A DNA stretch of 5,022 nucleotides from Bacillota bacterium (GTDB lineage Bacteria > Bacillota > Bacilli > Alicyclobacillales > SLC66). Under the pieces are notes generated by a model that saw nothing but the letters and a program-made list of their open reading frames with translations, was not told where the DNA came from and made no database searches. Shown piece after piece: positions 1 through 4,590 of the stretch. Position 1 is the stretch's first letter. Every line of letters begins with the position of its first letter. The DNA lies in the NCBI GenBank assembly GCA_021797415.1, contig JAJZZT010000478.1, forward strand, positions 1,827 to 6,848, written 5' to 3'. The position numbers and the translations under genes are program-made.

Positions 1-1
1 G

Positions 2-766
2 GTACTGGCCGGCGGAGGCGCCCTGCTGTACGAGGCTGCCCCGGTCGCACAGGCGCGCGCGGTTACCCCCGCGCACGACTCGCAGGCGCCCACGGTGGTG
101 CAGGCCGTATTCCTCGCGGGCGACTCCCCCGCGCAGATGTGGTATTTCCCGACGAATCCGGCAGTCGTCGTATCGGAGGTTTACAACTGGCTGCGGATTG
201 CGACGCCGGCCACGATTCACATGCCCGCGCAACACGGGATATTTCTGATGGACTATATCGGCCCCGCGCAGTTGTCGTTCACCGACCAGTCCGGCCGGCA
301 CATCACCGTGTACCCCGCATTCTATCTGGCAAAGTCCACCCATCGGATCGCGGCGCATTATTTCCCCAATGTCGTCGCCTACCAGACAGGCAAGCACATC
401 ACATATCTCTCCAGTCCCGCCCTGTACCGCTACCTGCATCAGGACGCGCTCTGGCAGGCGCAATTTGCCATGGAGGCCGACACACCGGCGCAGGAGCGGG
501 CGATCCACGCCGTTTTCTCATCGCCGTTCGCGGCAACATTCCGCGGTTTCCCCGCGAGACCCGCCGTAGCCGCGCGAAACGTCCGGCAGAAGAACGGAAC
601 GGTCATCCGCGCGACATGCACCACGCAGGTCGTCGCTCAGGGTAAAGACATGGCGGTCATATTGCGCGAAACGTGGAATAACGGCAAGGCGGAACATACA
701 TGGCGTGAACTCGTGAGCCCGACCGGCGCCATCCTGTCCCACAAAAGCAGCGGCGCCAGCCTGTGA
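2..766 (+). CDS. Putative exported or membrane-anchored protein, unknown function (5' end missing)
   Basis: The frame is open from the left edge to TGA at 764-766, giving 254 residues; the true start lies outside the window. A GTG at 95 is possible, but the in-frame sequence before it looks like the end of a signal peptide or anchor: a Gly/Ala/Leu-rich stretch (VLAGGGALLYEAA, residues 1-13) followed by PVAQARA, which offers A-x-A signal peptidase sites. The rest looks like a secreted soluble domain rich in aromatic residues and short beta-like segments (for example GQ-free stretches around LSFTDQSGRHITVYPAFYLA near residues 96-115), an Ala/Gln-rich helix near 150-170, and a beta-rich C-terminus with a single Cys. 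I do not recognise the family and saw no catalytic motif. It is convergent with the ABC transporter operon, with 59 nt between stop codons. A link to that operon would be guesswork. Confidence 0.8.
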   Translation, partial: VLAGGGALLYEAAPVAQARAVTPAHDSQAPTVVQAVFLAGDSPAQMWYFPTNPAVVVSEVYNWLRIATPATIHMPAQHGIFLMDYIGPAQLSFTDQSGRHITVYPAFYLAKSTHRIAAHYFPNVVAYQTGKHITYLSSPALYRYLHQDALWQAQFAMEADTPAQERAIHAVFSSPFAATFRGFPARPAVAARNVRQKNGTVIRATCTTQVVAQGKDMAVILRETWNNGKAEHTWRELVSPTGAILSHKSSGASL

Positions 767-782
767 CACACTCCTATCACAG
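761..782. repeat. Inverted repeat CTGTGA-N10-TCACAG overlapping a stop codon
   Basis: The perfect 6-bp arms lie at 761-766 and 777-782, with a 10-nt spacer. The left arm contains the TGA stop of the upstream plus-strand gene. As RNA it could fold into a small hairpin at the end of that message. The arms also resemble TGTGA/TCACA half-sites, but the spacing is 10 rather than 6 between the 5-mers' inner ends, so it is not a canonical CRP/FNR-type site. No T-run follows, so terminator function is uncertain. Confidence 0.35.
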
Positions 783-803
783 ATTGGCCCCACGGGACGT
801 CTG

Positions 804-824
804 CCGCCACCCGCACCATGGCGG
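804..824. terminator. Possible weak bidirectional terminator hairpin (CCGCCA-N9-TGGCGG)
   Basis: The 6-bp GC-rich arms lie at 804-809 and 819-824, and a G-U pair at 803/825 can extend them. The hairpin sits directly after the permease stop (826-828, read on the minus strand) and between two convergent genes, where a shared terminator would be expected. Neither side has the U-tract of an intrinsic terminator. It may instead act with Rho, block read-through weakly, or be chance. Confidence 0.3.
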
Positions 825-825
825 T

Positions 826-1971
826 CTACTGTGCATTTCGCACAGCGCGGCGCCGCCGTATCCTTCTCAGGAGAGCGGTCAGACCGGTCGCCGCCGCCGC
901 GGTCGCAACGACGAAGATCAGCAAAAATGACCATCCCCCGTTCACCGCATATACGTTGGCCGCCAACAGTCCGAACAGGCCGGAGACCGCCGCGATGAGC
1001 CCGATAAAGGTCAGGACGCCGAGAACTGGGGCCACAAACGCCTTGCGGAAGCGCTCGAGCGGCATGACGCGCGCAAAGCGCAACGCCAGACCGAACAGCA
1101 GAACGCCGAGAGCGATCCAGCCAAGCATGATCCACGTGATGGATGCGACGTTGTAATGGAGCACGTTGGGCCCTGTGGAGGAAACACCTGTCAAACCACT
1201 TCCGTAGTCGTAGAGCATGAATAGTTGCGCAGCCATGTGAAACCTGTTGACAATCTCCATCGGAGAGACTGGGGACGAGCCGGCCGTATGCATCACGGCG
1301 ACTGTAGGCGGATAGCCGACCGTCTGCGTAATGAGTGCCATGACGAATTGGTAAAGGATCATAGGCAGGGAAAATGCCAGGGCGACCCATGCCGCGGCGA
1401 CCGCGGCCTCTCCGACCAGCAGGGAGAAAAGCAGCGCCGCCGCGTAGGCGGCAAAAGCGGTTCCGCCAGTCTCTACCAACCAGCGCAACCCCTCCGCGAC
1501 GGTGATCCAACGCGGTGCATGGACAAGCGCCTCCGCGGTGAGCACCAACGAACCGAACAGAGCCGCCGCGGTTATGGAGGCGATGGCCAGACGCGCCTTG
1601 GCGACCAGCACGTCGCTCACCGCGACGGGACCGACCAGAGCCGATTCGAGGGTCCATTCGCGGCGCTCTGTCAGCAGCGTCCACCATCCGCACAGCGCGC
1701 CGACAAGGAAAGCGGGCAGGAACAAGGTCCTGTCCACCGGATGGGCGATCTTTTGCCATGCCCAAAACCAGACAGTGAACGTCACCCGAAAGGACGGCGG
1801 AAAAGATGGAGGGAAAGTATGCGATAGTTGGGCATAATTGATCGCCGTGGCGATCGACCCGAGCACGGGGACCGCCATCAGTCCCACGACGATGACCACA
1901 TATGCAGCCCGGTTTATTTTCCATTCTCTGTAGAGCAGTCCTCTATGCGAGGAGAATCTGTTCACGCGCAT
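826..1971 (-). CDS. ABC-2-type transporter permease (multi-spanning membrane protein)
   Basis: This is the membrane subunit paired with the ATPase encoded immediately upstream. It has 381 residues from ATG at 1971, or 379 from GTG at 1965. Hydrophobic segments lie near residues 24-43, 84-100, 126-148, 172-213 (long enough for two helices), 279-299, 312-335 and 347-367, giving seven or eight spans; the tail is Arg-rich (369-378). A short N-terminal cytoplasmic stretch (LLYREWKINR) leads into the first helix. The loop TERREWTLESALVGPVAVSD followed by AKARL (near 101-127) resembles the cytoplasmic coupling region of ABC-2 permeases, where a Pro-x-(S/T) segment precedes a conserved K/R before helix 3. 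The first gene overlap is 29 nt with the ATPase, which suggests translational coupling. Its architecture resembles YtrC/YtrD-like subunits, but the substrate cannot be read from sequence. The tandem PPSFPPSF at 54-61 in the first external loop is unusual. Confidence 0.85.
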   Translation of the reverse strand: MRVNRFSSHRGLLYREWKINRAAYVVIVVGLMAVPVLGSIATAINYAQLSHTFPPSFPPSFRVTFTVWFWAWQKIAHPVDRTLFLPAFLVGALCGWWTLLTERREWTLESALVGPVAVSDVLVAKARLAIASITAAALFGSLVLTAEALVHAPRWITVAEGLRWLVETGGTAFAAYAAALLFSLLVGEAAVAAAWVALAFSLPMILYQFVMALITQTVGYPPTVAVMHTAGSSPVSPMEIVNRFHMAAQLFMLYDYGSGLTGVSSTGPNVLHYNVASITWIMLGWIALGVLLFGLALRFARVMPLERFRKAFVAPVLGVLTFIGLIAAVSGLFGLLAANVYAVNGGWSFLLIFVVATAAAATGLTALLRRIRRRRAVRNAQ

Positions 1972-2860
1972 ATCCCTCCTTGACCATAAGCTGCACGAAC
2001 AATTCCTCAAAATCGACATCGAGTTCTTCCAGAAAGGTGGGCTCGTGGGACCGCAGCACGGCAAGGATCCGGTCGGACCGATCCGTGGCAATGAACGTGT
2101 ACACGTGCCCCTGCTCATCAATGCGCACGATCTCCGGCTGGTCGCGCAATTCCGCGGGCAGTCCCTGCGGATAAACCGCCTGGAAGCGCCGCACAATTTG
2201 TCTGGCGTCCTCGGTGGCCGCCTGCAGCACCACATGGCCGCGGTGCAGGATTGTGACATCGTCGGCCACCCGCTCCAGGTCGTCCAGATTGTGCGTCGCC
2301 AGCACGATGGCCGTGCCGTCGTCCGCCTCCTGAAGCAGCAGTTGCATGACCTGGCGCTTGACGACCACATCAAGGCCGCTGGTGGGCTCATCCAACAGCA
2401 AAATGCGCGGACGGATCGCCAATGCCTGGACGAACGCCAACTGGACGCGCATTCCCTTGGAGAGACTGCGCACGGCCCGATCGATCGGCAGCTCGAACGC
2501 CTCCATCAATTGCGCGGCGCGCTCCCGATCCCAGTGTTGATATGTAAGCTGACTGTACGTGAGCAGCTCACGCGGCGTCAGTCCCGGGGGCAGAAAGGAT
2601 TGGTCTGTCACATAGCCGACGCGCTGCCGGTATGCCCCCTTCGATGTGCTCACATCTTCGCCCAGCACGTAGGCCGCTCCCGATGTCGGCCGCACGATTC
2701 CAGTGAGAACGCCGATGAGCGTGCTCTTCCCCGCTCCATTGCTTCCGACGATTCCCGCGATGCGGCCTGGCGTCACGGACAGGTCCACATTCTCGATCGC
2801 CATCGCCCTGGATGGCGGAAACCGCTTGCTCAATCGCTCAACCACGATGCCGTCCGTCAT
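1943..2860 (-). CDS. ABC transporter ATP-binding protein (ABC-2 exporter type)
   Basis: This cytoplasmic ATPase powers the permease encoded just downstream. All nucleotide-binding motifs are intact. Walker A is GSNGAGKST (residues 39-47), the Q-loop Gln is in YVTDQSF (near 87), the signature is LSKGM (133-137), Walker B is ILLLDEP (153-159), the D-loop is SGLD (161-164) and the switch His is in LATH (190). LSKGM in place of LSGGQ is common in the YtrB/CcmA-like branch of ABC-2 ATPases. The C-terminal 85 residues after the core form the extra domain often seen in this group. I chose ATG at 2860 (305 residues). It overlaps the gntR stop as ATGA and has AAGGGGG 9 nt upstream. A GTG at 2884 would add eight residues that simply encode this purine-rich site. 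Usual family length is about 290-310 residues. Genomic order regulator-ATPase-permease matches Ytr-type cassettes; the substrate is unknown. Confidence 0.93.
   Translation of the reverse strand: MTDGIVVERLSKRFPPSRAMAIENVDLSVTPGRIAGIVGSNGAGKSTLIGVLTGIVRPTSGAAYVLGEDVSTSKGAYRQRVGYVTDQSFLPPGLTPRELLTYSQLTYQHWDRERAAQLMEAFELPIDRAVRSLSKGMRVQLAFVQALAIRPRILLLDEPTSGLDVVVKRQVMQLLLQEADDGTAIVLATHNLDDLERVADDVTILHRGHVVLQAATEDARQIVRRFQAVYPQGLPAELRDQPEIVRIDEQGHVYTFIATDRSDRILAVLRSHEPTFLEELDVDFEELFVQLMVKEGYAREQILLA
1974..1981 (-). promoter_or_regulatory. Strong ribosome binding site of the permease gene, inside the ATPase gene
   Basis: The minus strand reads AAGGAGGG here, a near-perfect Shine-Dalgarno, within the last codons of the ATPase gene. 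From AAGGAGG the spacing is only 3 nt to ATG at 1971 but 9 nt to the in-frame GTG at 1965. The GTG therefore has the more typical spacing and may be the true or preferred start, which would shorten the protein by two residues. Confidence 0.75.
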
Positions 2861-3318
2861 GGATTTGCGCCCCCTTCCTTCCACTCTGCCGCCACGACGC
2901 TGATCGCCGTCGCAAGTTCTTCCACTGGAATGCCCAAATGGAACGCTTCCACCAGCAACACGCGCATATGGTCGAGCAAAGACGCGTAGCGCGAATCAAT
3001 GTGAACATCGACGCCAGTCTCGCCGTCCGTCCGCTGGATACGCAAGACCTCCAGAAGAGAATGCGGCGACGACTGCGGCATTCGCCGGGCGACATATGTG
3101 CCGCGCCCGCGGACCACTTCGATGATGCCCGCGCGCTCCAGTTCCTGATAGGCCTTCGCAATCGTATTCGGATTGATCATCAAGTTTACGGCGAGCTCGC
3201 GAATCGAGGGCATCCTGTCCCCCGCTTCCAACGCGCCACGCGCCGTCTGTTCCTTAACCGCATCGACGATCTGCTGATAGATCGGCGTACTCGATCGCGT
3301 ATCGACCGGCAACCACAC
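2857..3318 (-). CDS. GntR-family transcriptional regulator, YtrA type
   Basis: This is a DNA-binding regulator, probably an autorepressor of its own operon. It has 153 residues from GTG at 3318. The N-terminal GntR winged helix spans residues 10-76: STPIYQQIVDAVKEQ opens it, RMPSIRELAVNLMINPNTIA (35-54) is the helix-turn-helix, and the wing is VVRGRGTYVA (68-77). After it comes a short two-helix dimerisation region typical of the YtrA subfamily (LVEAFHLGIPVEEL near 122-135), with no FadR or UTRA ligand domain. About 25 residues (83-110) separate the two parts, making the protein longer than the usual 120-130. I chose GTG 3318 because GGAGGTGA lies 4 nt before it. An in-frame GTG at 3432 would add 38 residues coming from a DNA tandem repeat (Asp-Ala-Asp-Ser-Ala-Arg units) and has no ribosome binding site. 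The TGA overlaps the ATPase ATG. The inducer cannot be inferred; B. subtilis YtrA responds to cell-wall antibiotics. Confidence 0.9.
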   Translation of the reverse strand: MWLPVDTRSSTPIYQQIVDAVKEQTARGALEAGDRMPSIRELAVNLMINPNTIAKAYQELERAGIIEVVRGRGTYVARRMPQSSPHSLLEVLRIQRTDGETGVDVHIDSRYASLLDHMRVLLVEAFHLGIPVEELATAISVVAAEWKEGGANP

Positions 3319-3322
3319 ACCG

Positions 3323-3330
3323 TCACCTCC
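3323..3330 (-). promoter_or_regulatory. Ribosome binding site that fixes the gntR start
   Basis: The minus strand reads GGAGGTGA, complementary over its whole length to the 16S anti-Shine-Dalgarno. It ends 4 nt before GTG 3318, or 7 nt measured from GGAGG. No comparable site precedes the alternative GTG at 3432, so this site argues that the upstream repeat region is leader rather than coding. Confidence 0.8.
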
Positions 3331-3354
3331 CCCAGCGCCACAGCTCCCAGCACC

Positions 3355-3414
3355 GCGGGCACTGTCTGCATCGCGGGCACTGTCTGCATCGCGGACACTG
3401 TCTGCACTGTCTGC
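3355..3414. repeat. 18-bp tandem repeat in the gntR leader
   Basis: The unit GCGGGCACTGTCTGCATC (plus strand) is present at 3355-3372 and 3373-3390, followed by a diverged copy at 3391-3408. Its core ACTGTCTGC recurs at 3361-3369, 3379-3387, 3397-3405 and 3406-3414, with steps of 18, 18 and 9. On the transcribed (minus) strand the core reads GCAGACAGT. It lies between the promoter and the gntR ribosome binding site. It could be a multi-copy protein-binding site, a structured leader or recent slippage. In frame it would encode Asp-Ala-Asp-Ser-Ala-Arg repeats if the upstream GTG were used. Confidence 0.85.
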
Positions 3415-3418
3415 GTCA

Positions 3419-3433
3419 TGTGCACAGTGCACA
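3419..3433. promoter_or_regulatory. Perfect palindrome TGTGCAC-A-GTGCACA, candidate operator
   Basis: Two 7-bp arms flank a single central base at 3426. A one-base loop cannot form an RNA hairpin closed to the base, so the symmetry is more easily explained as a site for a dimeric DNA-binding protein. It lies about 27-40 nt downstream of the predicted transcription start, where bound protein could block elongation. The protein that binds it is unknown; the adjacent GntR regulator is the first candidate. Confidence 0.5.
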
Positions 3434-3438
3434 CCATA

Positions 3439-3459
3439 TGTACTGCGTCAACTAGTACA
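3439..3459. promoter_or_regulatory. Inverted repeat TGTACT-N9-AGTACA at the predicted transcription start, candidate GntR operator
   Basis: The arms are 3439-3444 and 3454-3459 with a 9-nt spacer. GntR-family operators generally show GT...AC symmetry, and TGTAC/GTACA arms fit this. The outer edge at 3459 coincides with the expected +1 of the promoter at 3466-3494, which is the usual place for a repressor site. Assignment to the GntR encoded downstream is inference from position and symmetry. Confidence 0.6.
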
Positions 3460-3465
3460 CAACAT

Positions 3466-3494
3466 ACAATATTCGATGACGATCGCCGTGTCAA
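3466..3494 (-). promoter_or_regulatory. Sigma-A-type promoter of the gntR-ABC operon
   Basis: On the minus strand a perfect -35 TTGACA (3489-3494) is followed, after exactly 17 bp, by TATTGT (3466-3471), which matches the TATAAT consensus at four of six positions. The expected start is near 3459, giving a leader of about 140 nt before GTG 3318. The surrounding DNA (3451-3475) is clearly more AT-rich than the rest of the window. It drives gntR, the ATPase and the permease. Confidence 0.72.
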
Positions 3495-3503
3495 GCGTGA
3501 CAC
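3488..3503. promoter_or_regulatory. Palindrome GTGTCA-N4-TGACAC overlapping the -35 box
   Basis: The perfect 6-bp arms at 3488-3493 and 3498-3503 are separated by AGCG. The left arm covers most of the -35 element, so a protein bound here would compete with RNA polymerase. The same sequence transcribed from the amidase side would form a 6-bp stem with a 4-nt loop, but no U-tract follows. An operator is therefore more likely than a terminator. Confidence 0.5.
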
Positions 3504-3549
3504 TGGCCTTTCCTCAAGAGTGAATCGGGGATCATCCTTATGTAAATAA

Positions 3550-4572
3550 TCACAAGCCGATCATCAGCAGGGATTTGGGTACGCGGGCGTGCACGCCGAG
3601 CGTTTGGTCCACCGCCTGCGTAACGCCGAAATCCACCGCGGCGCTGACCAACGAATAGGACTCCCGCTCATGCAGTCCTGTCCGATCGCAAAGAAACCGC
3701 ACCGCCCGGCCGGCAGCCTGCCGCATCGCCGCGTCCAGCGTGGCTCCGAACCCATGCACCATCCACTCTGCAGGGGTTTCGAGAACCGGGAACGGAAACC
3801 CGCCACCCCGCCGTACCGTCAGACGCATCGTCACGTCCAGCGGCGATTCCACGGCAGTTCCGCTCACCTCCCCATCCCCCTGGGCTGCATGCGGATCCCC
3901 CAGCGAAAACAGCGCGCCGCGATGAAACACCGGATAGTGCATCCGGCTGCCCGCTCCCATCCGCCAATTGTCCACATTGCCGCCATGATCGCCGGGAGGC
4001 ACGGAACTCACGCTCCCCTCCCCTTTTGGCGCGACGCCCGCGCACCCGATGTGCGGCCGCAGCGGGACACACAGTCGGACAGAGGGGAGTAAACGGACAG
4101 TTTCTTCCGGCGGCACGACGCGTCCGGGTTCAGCATATTTCCCGGGATACCGGTAAGAAAACAGAGGCGAAGCCGTTTCCCGCATTGTGTCCAACTCAAA
4201 AACGGTGACCCGCTCCTCGGGTCCAAGATCTGCGTGGAGGCAGCCCCAGTGTGCGGCGACATTCGATCCGTACCGGCTCCGCAAGACCATGTCCATGTAT
4301 TCGACCACAAGCGTATCTCCTGGCCAAGCCTCCTCCACGAAGATCGGACCGACCAGGATGTGCTTCCCAGGACCGCGCCGCGCCATCGGCACGCTTGCGA
4401 ACAACTCGCGCACGCCGTCGTCCAGCATGAGATCAGGCGCATCCCCCGCGTGATGCGTAACCGTTTTGACTGTGACGATGTCGCCGCTTCTGACATGGAG
4501 CATGGGCTGCAGATCCTTGTTAAAGAAGCCCCAATGCACAGTCTCCGGTATGGCTCCCAGCTCATAAAGCAC
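3550..4572 (-). CDS. Acetamidase/formamidase family amidohydrolase
   Basis: This is a cytoplasmic amide hydrolase of the FmdA/AmdA family. Members release ammonia from formamide, acetamide or similar small amides. It has 340 residues. Family landmarks in order: PMLHVRSGD (23-31, the usual 'P-x-L-x-V-x-x-GD' strand), GPIFVEEAWPGDTLVVE (75-91), RPHIGCAGVAP (172-182), PGDHGGNVDNW (193-203), GDPHAAQGDGEVSGTAVE (225-242, the most conserved family motif with the likely metal/substrate His, Gln, Asp and Glu), and a C-terminal SAAVDFGVTQAVD...VPKSLL (310-336). Nothing appears truncated. GTG 4572 is the start: GGAG lies 9 nt upstream, an in-frame stop lies just beyond, and the N-terminus matches the family. 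It follows the amidase gene by 18 nt. The exact substrate is not readable; related proteins are often annotated only as 'acetamidase'. Confidence 0.92.
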   Translation of the reverse strand: MLYELGAIPETVHWGFFNKDLQPMLHVRSGDIVTVKTVTHHAGDAPDLMLDDGVRELFASVPMARRGPGKHILVGPIFVEEAWPGDTLVVEYMDMVLRSRYGSNVAAHWGCLHADLGPEERVTVFELDTMRETASPLFSYRYPGKYAEPGRVVPPEETVRLLPSVRLCVPLRPHIGCAGVAPKGEGSVSSVPPGDHGGNVDNWRMGAGSRMHYPVFHRGALFSLGDPHAAQGDGEVSGTAVESPLDVTMRLTVRRGGGFPFPVLETPAEWMVHGFGATLDAAMRQAAGRAVRFLCDRTGLHERESYSLVSAAVDFGVTQAVDQTLGVHARVPKSLLMIGL

Positions 4573-4590
4573 AGGCTGTCTCTCCGTCCC

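Noticed and set aside
518..1924. Long minus-strand open frame of 468 codons spanning the permease and the convergent gene
   Set aside because: It runs antisense and out of frame across two well-supported genes; the translation is Arg/Gly-rich with no domain, typical of shadow frames in GC-rich DNA.
1972..2391. 140-codon N-terminal extension of the permease frame
   Set aside because: It lies inside the ATPase gene in another frame and is Cys/Arg/Ser-rich nonsense; the strong Shine-Dalgarno at 1974-1981 marks the real start.
2045..2989. Plus-strand open frame of 314 codons opposite the ATPase
   Set aside because: Its His/Arg/Gln-rich composition mirrors the ATPase on the other strand, it has no recognisable domain, and the opposite frame has every ABC motif.
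3355..3414. CRISPR array
   Set aside because: The units are directly adjacent without unique spacers, only about three copies exist, and no cas gene is near.
3319..3459. Riboswitch or T-box in the 140-nt gntR leader
   Set aside because: I see no conserved riboswitch or T-box core; the leader is explained by tandem repeats and a DNA palindrome.
3504..3549. Intrinsic terminator after the acetamidase gene
   Set aside because: The region after TGA 3550-3552 has only a tiny GGAT/ATCC match and no GC-rich stem followed by a T-run, so read-through into the gntR promoter region cannot be excluded.
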